Of a stretch of DNA of 64,000 nt, positions 42,796-55,600 are shown one piece after another; positions within the stretch are counted from its first letter, which is position 1, and each line of letters starts with the position of its first letter. This stretch comes from Branchiostoma lanceolatum. Its lineage: Eukaryota; Chordata; Leptocardii; Amphioxiformes; Branchiostomatidae. Made by a program: the position numbers and the translations under genes. The notes below the pieces were generated by a model. The model worked only from the letters and a program-made list of their open reading frames with translations, was not told where the DNA came from and did no database searches. Location: assembly GCF_035083965.1 (NCBI RefSeq), contig NC_089725.1:30699925-30763924 (forward strand). Reading direction: 5' to 3'.

Positions 42796-44769
42796 CTAGC
42801 CGTAGTTGTTTTCGTGGTCCACTCTTGTCGGCCTGGCCAGTGGAGAAAAGTCCCGGAAATGCTGAAGATGCAGATGATGACATGCATGGCAGATGATGAC
42901 AAGCATGGCAGCTGCTGAATCTCCAGCGTTCCAGAGCACTCAACTTCGGTCCCCCAAACAGTTGGCGGGTGTAGTGAAGTCATGATGTGTTTGTTGTAAT
43001 TACGACTCCAGGAAGATTAATGAAGTATGTATCATGTACTGTCACTAATGGAGATCTTTTAAATAAACAAACAATGCACCTGACAGAAGCACAGACTCCA
43101 TAGCAGCGTTGTTCTGGTGCGCAACAGGTTTCCCAGTCTGCTACAGGACGGATTGTTCGTGTTGTACATGCTAACCTACACTGTCACTAATGTAAACCGC
43201 CGCTACACAGTATCAATACACAGCATCGTCATCGCACAAAAGACACAATAGCGTGCACTTCGAATGCTCTCACCAACTGGCCTGGCAATGAAGAATTTTA
43301 GCCTTCGTAGCAGGATTCTCGGTGGCGTTTAAATATTTGATAATAGTATTGCTGATTAACCTTGTTCTGGCTACTCACGCTTCCATCCGACTGTCGTTTC
43401 AACCAAGGATAAGTTGAGCGGCGGTCTTATTTGTAGCTTCAGATATCCCGTGGTAACCACCGCGTGTATACGGCAGCAAATATTTGTTCCTGCTGTTATA
43501 GTTTTCCTCGGAATTTGTTAATTGGATAATATATGTTTGGAGCCTTTGAGCCCCTCAAATCGCAAGAAATACTCGAAAACCACCTGTAAGAATGGACTAT
43601 TCCAAAGCCGCCGCGTGCAAAGAGTTGTTTGCGTGTCCTCGTTGGAATTTGGAATGAAGACAGGCAGGTGTATCTTGCATATGCCATTCTTGATTGCCTA
43701 TAAACTTTATAGACTAATCAGGCCATGTTGATTTCATTATATGGTTTTCATAAAAAGGGAAGTATACGGCCACTGACTGTAAATCGTAAAAAGCAGCTGC
43801 AAAATGAGAAAATACATGTTGTAAACTGAAAAAAAAATGTTTCGCAAAAGTTTTGGAAGAACGAAAATGAAGAATATATATTTAGGTATACCATACTGTG
43901 TGTGTGTGGTTCCTGAGCAAGTAGATTTTATAATGAAGGTAACTATTTTTTCAAACTTTTTATTATTATTCATACGCTCGCATCAGTTTTTGGGTCCCCG
44001 GAAGATGTCATCCATGTAATCAAATCAACATGGCCTAAGCTGGGAAAGGCAAAACACTTGAAGCTGTCAACAACTGTAACGACCTTTAACCCTTATAACA
44101 TATTGATGGCAACCAACGGCTGTATTTGCATATCATACGATGCATCACTTGTCGTGCTGACTGAGGCAGTACCAAAAATACCTAGCCTAGTTCGGACGAA
44201 ATCACCACAACTTTGGTCTAAAGCCATTGTAAACAAAATGGTCTTAGTTCTCACGGCTACGTTTGTACCCCAACAAGAAGTACATGGGCATTATCTATTT
44301 GTAAACTCCTAAAATGCCAGTCCAGATAATAATCTAACTCTTGAGGAAGCTACTTGACCTTGTCCAAAAGTGACCATTTTATATCCGAGACAGCTTCATC
44401 AAGAGTGCGTTTTTGAGTTGTATGAATTGTTGAGACGTAGGTTATTATTAATGGTAACTGAGTGCATTCAATTTTGGCGTGGTGTTAAAACCGCGAAATG
44501 TCGAATGTGCAGCTGAAATTGGCACTGATCGTTGAAGTTTTGTGTCTTTTGGTATTATCAAAGAATTCTACAGGCTTCAAGCGGCAACATTTTTTTATAT
44601 CATGATGAAATCTGACATGAAATTTGCATGTGTTGCACCTGGTTTCTGGAAAGTGATCGAGTACTATAGCAGTAAAGCCGCTGTTGAGTCCAATAGTCGT
44701 CGATATGATTTTTTTTCGAAGCATAAACATAAGCATAAGCATAAACAGATGGATATCTGAGTACAACCC
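42796..44769. other. Intergenic, no gene supported
   Basis: 44004-44052 resembles 29838-29888 (see that entry). A short (AAGCAT)n tract lies at 44718-44748. Several 60-80 codon ORFs lack motifs. Confidence 0.35.
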
Positions 44770-45285
44770 ATAACTTTGATCATTTGGACGAGACTATGTG
44801 GAATGAGTTCCCTCCATTCTCTACAAAAGATATGGAAAGCTCCTATTAGGAAGCAAACAAAAACCAAAGTGTTTAAAGCCTTTACCGAGACCATTCTACT
44901 TTACAGCTCTGAGTCATGGGCCATGAGTGCAGCCCAGAGTAAGAAACTGAATGTTACATACACAAGAATGTTAAGAATGGTATACAATGTACTTGGAGAA
45001 GCCATCTAACAAATAAGCAACTCTATGGTTCTCTGCCACCCATTTCGTCAGTTGTGCGACGACGACGGCTCGCCCTGGCAGGGCATGTTGTTCGCAGCGA
45101 CGAGCCTGCTGGGCGACTAATGCAGTGGCTACCCGAGGGAAAACGCACACAACCTCACACAACTTTAATGACATTGATAGAAAGAGACACTGGACTGTCA
45201 GGAACTGCGTTATTTTCCGCCATGAAGGACAAATTGTATTGGAAAAACTTTATTGACTGTATCTCACCGGAGTAAATCCGGACGA
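44770..45285 (+). mobile_element. LINE ORF2 3' fragment
   Basis: Two adjoining frames encode the end of a non-LTR polymerase. The first reads KTKVFKAFTETILLYSSESW and TYTRMLRMVYNV; after a frame change comes RRRRLALAGHVVRSDEPAG and LQWLPEGKR-like sequence. It ends close to (GATGAT)n, a simple 3' repeat seen in RTE-like elements. Degenerate. Confidence 0.75.
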
Positions 45286-45793
45286 ACTATGATGATGATG
45301 ATGTGGTATACTGTCTCAGTCAGGCCTACACTAATGTGCCCTGTACGGCTGCCAGACGCATACTGTAGCCTCTAGTTTACATTATCCCGTATTTATATAG
45401 TTTTACTGGGGTTTTAAAGAAATTTCTCCATAGGTGCTTTATAAATTTAAGGATGCGGGTGGGTTATCTTCATCTGTTGCAAATATATAAGAAGTCGCCC
45501 ATTAATATCATCGATGAATGTCTAAAATTTATAATTAGGAGTACTCTGAATTTCATTCAGTCTTTAAATGGTTTGTTGGAAAGTGTTTTTTCATGATGAG
45601 CTTAATCTTTGACAATGGATATAGTCATTGATATATATTTTGCTAACTTGATCTAAATGAATCGTATTGTATTCGATGTTGAACGGGTAAAGTTGATCCA
45701 ACAATTGCAAATGCATCAACCCCTGTCGGGATGCATAAAATGATGCCGGTTTATAGTTGCAAGGTAAGGTCTTTTGATTTATTCCGTCATAAC
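45286..45793. other. Intergenic, nothing recognised
   Basis: No gene or repeat identified. Confidence 0.35.
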
Positions 45794-46132
45794 TATTACT
45801 ATGTGTAAGTTTCCTGTACCGGCTCCCCTCGAGATAAACATTCCTACTGTTGTTGGTTTCGTTATGTTCTATGCGTTGAGTCTCAGTGTCATCCTGTTTA
45901 GTTCCAGGCTCTGTGAAGCTAGCGGAGACGTGGGCCGAAAAAGACGAGCTGAGCCACAACAGATCTGATATTACTATGTGTAAGTTTCCTGTGCCGGCTC
46001 CCCTTGAGATAAACATTCCTACTGTTGTTGGTTTCGTTATGTTCTATGCGTTGTCATCCTGTTTAGTTCCAGGCTCTGTGAAGCTAGCGGAGACGTGGGC
46101 CAAAAAAGACGAGCTGAGCCACAACAGATCTG
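45794..46132. repeat. Tandem duplication of a 175-bp unit
   Basis: 45794-45968 and 45969-46132 are nearly identical, starting TATTACTATGTGTAAGTTTC and ending CACAACAGATCTG; the second lacks about 10 bases. Each unit holds TGTCATCCTGTTTAGTTCCA, related to the hairpin at 26147. No coding role. Confidence 0.9.
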
Positions 46133-46651
46133 CTGCAGATAATTTTATTCGGGGAAACCTTTGACAATTCGCCGCTGTCATTCCAGACAGGCCGCCTCGT
46201 TCCCACTTAATCACTGAGTTACCTGAAAGAGGACAGAAAATAGGATTTAAAAAGGGAGGAATGGACCTCCGAATGGAACAGTATTGCTTTTGTTCACGTA
46301 AACATGAAGAAGACAATATCTTGGTGCCCTTACAAGTACTCTTGCAGACGCGAATATGACCATCAAATTTTCATTCGCATATAAATTGATAACGCTATAG
46401 AAGACTCAATACCGTCGGATATTCGCAAAGCACGGTCTAGTTGTAGATTACAAGGATACGATCACAAATGACGTACCCGTACCCTAAACCCGCTGACTAA
46501 AAGATTATCCCATAGTCGATCTAGTTATAGATTACAAAGGCAAGATAAGAGATTCCAAAACGCCACACGTTGATCTACATCTAGTTACAGGCTACAGAAT
46601 CGTGATCCCAGATCCCGGACCTTCGGACCTGTAGCCGAGGCAGAGATGATC
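46133..46651. other. Region 3' of the VWA-VWC gene
   Basis: Downstream of the minus-strand stop codon. TTTATT at 46144-46149 reads AATAAA on the minus strand and could be the poly(A) signal, 500 bp after the stop. Nothing else seen. Confidence 0.3.
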
Positions 46652-49600
46652 CTACATGTTGCAGACCGGGCAGCACACCCCCGCGAGGTAAACAGCGTTG
46701 GGGCAGGCAATGGCTGGGCAGGGTAAGCGCTCGCAAATGGGCTTCCCTCCGGCAAAGGGGCAGGTGCAGACGACGCAGGGATCCTGTTGCTGTAAGGTTG
46801 AAAGTAATAACAAATAAAGACTTCAGAATCTTGAAACAAGTTCTGTACATGTATACTAGTTCAAGTTGTATCTACAAAGACTAAGAAGGCATAGTATTCC
46901 AGCATACCCAAATTCACGTCTTTTCCCCCAAAATGAAAGCTTTACACCCTCTAGAATTACTAGAAGAATCATCACAGAACACAAGCCCCCCCCCCCACCT
47001 CGCCTACCGAAGTACATTTAGCAGCACTGAGTTGAATCCACAGCCAGCCAGGGACCGTTACAAAAGTTCACTCGATCTCCTGAGATCATTTAGTTAAAAT
47101 CCTCCCACACCATAAGGTGTATAGCGCGGTGCCCATCTCCGTTTCATAGCCCTGGGCCACACTGTGGTGCAATCACTGCAGCAGGGGGCTAGTCCACTGG
47201 CAGTGGAGTGTGTTTAACTTCCATACTGTTTCAGAAGTATGTATCATTTTTCTAAAGTCTTTGGTCTGACTTAATGCGCCTCTTGTCCACAGGTGTCCTA
47301 CCCGGGGCTTGAACCCGAGCCTTCTGGTCCAAGTAATTTGAACCAGATGTGGCTAGCAACAGAAGTGCAGACCACTGCACCACAGGGACACCCCCTGAGA
47401 TCATATGAAATCTTTATTGACACAACAAAAGTACAGCGACTTTCGTAAGGTCTAATACATCTATACGCACAAACAGTCAAGTGGATACAAATGAGTTAAC
47501 TTATATATAGAAGTACATAAATAGATATGAGTAAATCAATTGAGTCCAACGTATCGTTTACACAATTGGTTCTAAAATCTAGACATTCTTTGATATATTG
47601 ACCTATTCGTATAGAGTAAGGGATATCTTCCCCCCCTAGAATAAAGTTGAATCTATCTATCGATCATATGTAATTGCCTATAATCGAGAATTTTAACCCC
47701 ACATGACAGGTTCAACAGACAAACGTCAGACGAACTTACCGGGATCCTGGCCCCCACAGGAATGATGACGAAATCGTCCTCATGGAGACAACCGTCCGGA
47801 GCTGAAATGACGTCATTAAGTTTTTTTATTCTTTTTTATTCAGAAAACAAGAAAACAAGATACACATGGACATGGACATAGTGGCACTACACTCAAGTAC
47901 ATAGACTTATTTTACAGTGCCACAGAAAAACTAAATAAAAATAGACATAGACAATGACAAACTTAATCAAGTTTCTGAACAAACGTAACAGAAATAAGAT
48001 ATGACCGAAGTAATGCGTATCAACTTAACGAAAGTGAGTAACAACGTCATTAAGTTGATCACCAGGATGGTTTAAAATCTTTGAGGTCCCAAACTCTATT
48101 ACCCTCTTTCTTTGCTCAATCCATGTACAAAATAATTTCAACAATTCCTACACGCCTTCCTGCTCGATTACATTTTAATAACCACCACGAAAGCAAAAAT
48201 CATTTTAAAGACGACTGCAGTTCCACAGACACCAATTTTTTGTCCAACATTTCTTCAGCCAAAACTAGTCGGGAGAAAAAGTTTTAGAAGTTAAGTGGAA
48301 CTTTCTGGATTTGCCCTTCTTGCCTAAATGTTTTGCCACTGTGTTACGTTGTCATAACGTTGATAGGTAAAACATATGGCCTCCGTCGGTCAGTGTTGAC
48401 CATGGTAAAATCCTAATTCACAACAGCCCTACAGCATCGACTATGGCTAAACAGCCCTATACGAGAATGGCAGTCTCTGCCACAAAAATCACATCTGTAA
48501 GCTGACTCAGTTCTGTTGCAAAGCTCTCTTAGGTAAAAACAAGCAAGCTAACCGTCACAGACTGGGCAGCACTGCCCTGCGACCTGCACGGGTGCGTCAC
48601 ACTCCGGGGGCATGCAGCCTGGGGTGTAGCACATCGGCTCCTCTCCGGGAAGCGGGCAGGTACAGGTCATGCAGGCATCCACCTGTAGGGCAGGGCCGAT
48701 AGGTGAAGTATCATCATTAGCGTAAGATCGTTAGTAGGACAAAAGGGTGGTAAATTGCTAGCTCTTACCAAACAGAAAAAGGGAAAGAAGTTCACTGCAC
48801 TTGCAGTTGTAAGTTATGATTTCTGGTCCTTTCAATGACAGCTTTGAAACCATTCCTGATAGACAGATCTACTAGAAGGACCTCTTCAGTAGATTTGAAC
48901 AGCACTTTTTGTGATATAACTAGTCGCCGCCGCGTTCCCCCGAAGCTGGTGTGTCTTGCAAACTGACGTTTATACCAATTGAAGAATTCAGATCTGTGTC
49001 ACTGGGATAGCTAAGTACAGAACTTGAGTACTGGGATAGCTAAGTACAGAACTGCGGTACTAGAATAGCTAAGTCCATAATTATGTAGGCTTGACGGACA
49101 GATGTCAGTCCTAGCTCTCTCACCTTGTAATCTTTGCCGGGCAGAATGAGTCCGTGCTCGTGCTCACAGCCGATGTTGTGGCAGACGGGGCAGCACTGTC
49201 CCGGGACGTGCACCGGGTTGGCGCAGGGCGGGGCCGCGCAGTCCTGGACGGCGCACAGCGGCCGCGCTCCGGCGACCTCACAGGAACAATGCGTGCAGGG
49301 ATCCGGCTGTAGAGCAGGAGGTAGTCATGAACAAAACACTAAAGACTACGTCCAACTTCTCATTCCTCAGATGCTGTAGAGAACTGGACTCAAACAAACA
49401 GCTCCACAGAAGGAAGACACCGGCCAAATTTACACACGCGTTTTTAGTCTACTCCAAGTCGCTGAGTTTTGGGCTCTAAGTCGATTTAGAACGCGTGTGT
49501 ACATTAGGCCAATGTCCAATATCAGAACTGCCCAAGAGGACAACTAATAAGTGGACCGATAGAATACTATACGTCACTATAGGCTGGATTCGTAATGATT

Positions 49601-52600
49601 GTGTCAGTGGGGAAAATTATCTTCGGGACCAACAAAAAGTTGTCACATTGGGCAGGTGGTACTTATGTAGAGGTGGTCACCAGAAGTCAGATTCAGACTC
49701 AAACAGTCGCTGTCTTTGTCAAGGAATGTACGACACTTTGTCCTTCGTACAAGAGCCTGTCAATCAGTCAGAAATAGCTCTCACCCGGTGAATGAACATT
49801 CACTCACTCACTCACTCACTCACTCACTCACTCACTCTCACTCTCACTCTCTCCCATAGCTTAGTCAGCCGTCGGGGCAGTATAGGTTTCTGTGAAGGCT
49901 CTGCACCGCTGCCGGTCTTCCGCCAGTCTGGTCATCTGGTTGACTGAATGAACATTAGTAAATGTACAATATGCAGATCGCACCATTCTGTCAGTCCCAG
50001 GTCTCACCTGATAAGTTGACCCCACGGGGATGACGACGTCGCCGTACTGGCAGCCACCGCAGACCGGGCAGCACTGCCCCACGATCTTCACGGGGTTGGG
50101 GCAGTACAGAGCTATGCAGGCCATGCTGATGCACTCCGGCTCCGCTCCGGCGGCTGGACAGGTGCACGTCGTGCAGTCGTTCGGCTGTAGAGGGGAGATG
50201 CAGGCTCAGTTTACACAGGCGTTTTTTAGTCGACTCCAAGTCACTCAGTCGACTTGAAGTCTGCGTGGCTCCAAGTCGACTCAAAACGAGTATGTAAATT
50301 GAGCCAATGTCAGAACTGCGCAAGGAGACAACTCAGTAGACCGATAAAATCTGGTCCATGTGGAAATGCCGTCACTGTAGGCTGGATTCTTATAGTGCTT
50401 GTGTCAGTGGGGGAAAATTATCTTAGGAACCACCAAAAAGTGGTCACATTGGTAAGGTGGTACTTGGTCACATTGGTCAGGTGATCACTATTACGCTAGG
50501 TTTTACGGATAGATTTCAGTTCAAGCTCTTACCTTGTACTCTTCCCCCACGGGAATGATGGCGTCCTTGTACTGACAGCCCTCCGGAACTGAAATGACGT
50601 CAGCAAGTTAATCACCAAATGCGGTTTAATATTCCAGTCAAAACTCAAAATGTCGTACTCCTTCCAACTACGATTGACTTGGCAAGAACAATGAAGAATC
50701 TTTTTGATGATAAAGTTCTTTGTAAACATTATACTAGGCAACGTTTTTGTGACCGCTCGTAACCTTGGTCTGGGCAATACTGCTGACTGCTTCTACGTCG
50801 CGCTGCAGCTAGGTGTCGCTGCTGCATCGTGGAGAATGCGGTCCCAAAGGTGACTGGGTTTCTATCCCCCCAAACGCGACTGAGTTTATATCCCCTTTAT
50901 CACGTTTCTGTTACCCTGAGCTTGCTAGCCGATGTACCTCTAGTTTCGAGAGGACCTAAGTCTAAGTAAGTTAGCGCGGTTCACGCCTACAGTGCGGACA
51001 GATTCGCGGAATTTCTCGAGTTGAGAAGTTTTAAATATTCGCTTATAAGCAATGTGTTAAAATACAAGTGCTCAATGCTGTACATTTGTAAATACCATTT
51101 TAATTCAGACTCTATCATTTAGAGTCTGCGAGCGTAGTATGTCGAATAAAGATTTCAAAGATGTCAAAGAGTTATCTTATTTTCAGAGCTAACCTCCATC
51201 GTCATCAGCACATTCAGGGCAGCACCGGCCTGCGATGTTCACTGGGTTCTCACAGGGCGGGTTCCTCAGCGCACAGCCCACGCCCGAGCAAACCATTTGC
51301 CCATCGTCCGAGCAGCCGCAAGTTATGCACCCCTCTGTCTCCGGCTGTAGCAAAGGAGATGGTAGCCATGAACACAGAACCTTAACGGCGACCTATAAGG
51401 CCGTTCTCGATTCAGCGTGCGCGTGCGCAGGGTCAAAGGTAAAGTTCCCTGACTTGTTAAAAAGTTCTCGTATCAACCATCGTCTTGATTTGCATAAAAA
51501 CGTCCAGACGTGTTTTGCTTATGTCTCATGGGCCTTCACCTTTGACAAATCTCCCACAATACATGTCGATGTGCATGCGCACACGAAATCATGAACGACC
51601 TTAGTCTCCTACGCATAACCTGTGAGATTTCCCCGTTTGCAGGCGTGCCCTCAAACCAGCTGTCAGCCAGTCAGAAAACCGCCTAAATGTTTTTTTTTTA
51701 TCTAAACGCAGAACACAGAAGACAAATGGGAGATGGCAATTCAGTGTGGATCCGAGCACAAATTTAATGAGGTATGACCAAGCCTCAGGTGACCCAGAGG
51801 TTCAATCCCTTACCTGGTACGAGGACCCCAGGGGCAGGATGGCGTCCCCCTCAAACGACACACATCCCGGTACACCTGAAGTTACACCAGTCAGTTAATA
51901 TACATGGTTTGATATTTGGGTAAACCTGAAATAACATCAGTCAGTTCATCAACGACATATTCCAGTCAAAACTCAACTATCTAGTTACTTTTTCTTTCTT
52001 CATCACTGATCAAACACTAAAAGCAAAAACAGGGAAATAAGGCATAGCAGATGTCAACCTCTCATTTTTCATTACCCAAGACTGCTTTGAGACTATCCTA
52101 GGCCCACGGACAAAAATAGCAGCACTGAGGCTGTCGCCTTGTGACCTCAAGCCAGAAATTGACACCCCAAGCCAAAGCAATGCTCAAGTTTTATATTTGC
52201 AGGGTTGTGCATGTATTTTTCAAGGGCAGTAGCAAATTTTTGATTGGTAGTCTCTCACAACTTTTGTAATTTCGACACTAAGAAGCCAAATCAGTGGACA
52301 CCTGCACAATATACCTTGAACATTCTTCCCTGCATGTTGAACTACCACGACACACCTTGGAAATGCTTCTATGGTTTCTATATTGAACCACGATTTTTAC
52401 CTGCCAACTTGCACAGGTCCGTCAGTATACGGTAGGCGACTTTGCAGGGCATGTCGCTTCTGAACACGTGGTCGGAGCTCCCGCCGATGGCCTCGAGCGC
52501 ACGGTAGTCCACCGGGTCTCCGACACCCACAGCGTACAGTTCGATTCCGGCGGCCCTTGCCGCGTCAGCTTGCGCCGCAATGTCCATTACCTAAGAAGAT

Positions 52601-55600
52601 TATAGCTTTTCTAGATTAAGAAATACGCAGAAACTCATCTTCCAACCCACTCATCATTGAAAGTGTGGGACTTTTTATTTCCCACTGCTTTCAAAGAAGA
52701 AATCAAACCCGTATTAGAAACATAGACATAGAAACTTATTGTAGACTAGCAATATAATACGGTATGATCTTGTATCACATGTATGCCTTAATTATGTTTT
52801 TACTTTACATTTGTACTTCGACATTGTTGTCAACATGCAATTAGCCTACGGGAATGAATTTGCAATAACATTATTTATTTAATCAAAATGCATGTGTAGC
52901 TGGTTCACTGACAAGGCGAAGGGCTACATAGCTACAGATACAGGTTTCCTCTTGCTGGGCGCGTTGGGGACACCGGGAAGGTAGGTCAAAGGTCCCAGAA
53001 AGGTCCCAGGATAGGCTTTCTGTCTTTAAGTTCTTATTATGCATGTCAGTGTCCTTATGAGAGCGAAAAATCACTAATTGAATCAGCGAGAAATTTGCAA
53101 TAATGAGTGAAACAAGACATTAAAAAAAAGCTGAAAATATTTTCACGAAGGTATGTGATCTTCGATTATTATCTCCATGCAAAATGGAGATATTGTTTTA
53201 GGTGTGTCTGTGTGTGTCTGTGTGTGTGTGTGTGTTTGTGTTTTTCTAGTCAGCATAACTGAAGAACCCCAGGATGTATTGTGATGATATGTGGTATGTC
53301 GACAGGTCTTGGTAAGACAAAGGTCAAGGTTGATTTTGGCCCCCAGGCATGTGACCTTGTTGCTGATGTTGCGCTGAACAGATCAGCTGTTAACAGATTT
53401 CTTCCTACCTGAGCTGGATCTTCGCTTTGTCCGTCTGTCAAGACTACCGCCGCTCGGGGGACCCCGTCACGGAAATCGGACTAAACAGAGAAAGTAAGAA
53501 ACAAACAAACAAGCAAGCAAACAAACGAGTCAATAGATAAAGAAAGGAATAATGACTAAACAGACACGTGAACCATCACAAATTCTAAGTGCTACAATTT
53601 TTATTGTATGCTTCACATGTAAGTGAGTAGATGTGGTAAAGATTATAACGCAGCAGTTTCACTTGGTCGCTACATTACACTTGGGAAAGTAACAAATGTT
53701 TGAATGGAAATAGCAGCATAAAGACCCAACATCGAACCAGTAACCATCCACTTCATGATCAGTAGAGAATTACAGCTTTTGACTTTCATGCTTAACTAGA
53801 GGTAATGATATTCTTCCTGTTTTTATAATAATATGATTACTACATTTAGCCCATATGGTCATGAAAATGCAATAAAGATCATTCTGTAACTAAAAAAAAT
53901 GTTATTAGTATCAATATCAGTATCAATATCAGTAACAATGAAAAATGCTCCAAACAGTGTAACGTTTAAGAGGATGTTGAAACAAATGAACTGACCTCTG
54001 ACCTCACCTTACGATAGGAACGGAATATGGACTACGAGAATGGATTATGGCTCTGTAAAGTTTGTATGTATCGGTGTATATGTATTTTAGACTTATGTTT
54101 TGTACTGATTGTATTGTGTTATCCAGGGCCCCACTGCAAAGCAGTGTAGTGCACTGAGTTGGGCCACCCTGGCTAAATAAAACAGAAACAACAAACAACA
54201 AACAATATTTCTGGACATGTTGGACTTACCGTGTCCTTCATAAAGCGGATAGCCGTTCCGGGTCGGCTCAGGCCTCCCTTCTGACTCAACTGGTCGAACA
54301 TGAACGTGCCGAAAGGTGGGCTCAAACGTTGGTATGTCCTCGGCACGCAGTGGTATGGAATAACTCCAACCTATGTCATAATCGATAGGAAAATAATGTT
54401 ATCCATTCTTATCTTCGCTTGGAAGATTAATCATTTTATTCACATATATTCATTGGGGATCGGCCAAAAACCACAGTGCTTATGACAACTCCACTCCTCA
54501 AAAACAGAAGAATATAGATATAAAACAATAATGTTGAGTAAAAACACAATTAAACATAGATAAAGAGACAGGATGGATAACGGAAAAGTAAACGTAAACA
54601 AGACAAGTTAGTGTAAGATCAGTCACAAAAATGTACCTGCACAATCAATAAAAGTGTGAAAAATATCGAAAATGGTTTAAAAAGTGCCAGGTTGTGTTTG
54701 GACTCGTCTTTATTGAAATTGCAACAACGCAATATATTGTGGAACCCCAGGCATCAATGAATATGTCGTGCCCTACAATGAAGATATCGTGCCCAACACA
54801 TTACAAATATATACAAATATATACAAATATATTTGGAATAAGCAGTACACGGGGAGGTGTGTGTGTGTATCAGCTGGAACATTAGGGTAATCAAACCCTT
54901 TATATGTTGCAATGTATGAGTGAAGTGCTCCTAAGAGGTTTTTTTTTAAATCTGTAGCAGGGTTGTGAGTTGGTGACCCATTGAATAGAAGGGATGCGTT
55001 TGTTTTCGGGGGCGTGTCAGCCATTGCCAACGTCAACGAAAGTAGATGCTTTTGGAGGAGGGGCTACGATGTAAATGATAATAAGTCTAATCTTCGTACT
55101 AACGACCATCCCTGACATGCAGAATCATGGCCGTACCCCTCTAAAAGATAGATTATGTAAATTCTGTCACGTATTGAAGATGAAATGCATTTCTTACTAG
55201 ACTGTGTATTGTATGAAAACGAGCGCCAGCCTCTGTTCAAATCAATTCAGCCTGACAGTATAGGATACCTTTAAGTACTTGATGCCATGCACTAATGTTT
55301 ATGGAAAGGACGATGTGTGCAATCATATTGCCATGTGATTTAAAAAGAGAGTAGAAGCCACTAGAACTTAGATATACGGTAGTACATTTGTAAACTATTT
55401 GGTATATATGTTAGACTCAAATGTTAACGTTACTATCATTATTTCATTCTCTCGTATCCATTACACCGTGTTTGGTCTCCTATGCATTTATCCTCCTGGG
55501 GAATAAATACTAGTATGCAATAAAGATTATTATCATTATTATGTATTAAGTATAGAGGCTCACCCAGGCGTCATGAAGCCGTGAAAAGCAGCCTTGGAAG

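Noticed and set aside
45774-46164. ORFs over the 175-bp tandem duplication
   Set aside because: They repeat with the DNA unit, have no recognisable motif and are equally open on the other strand.
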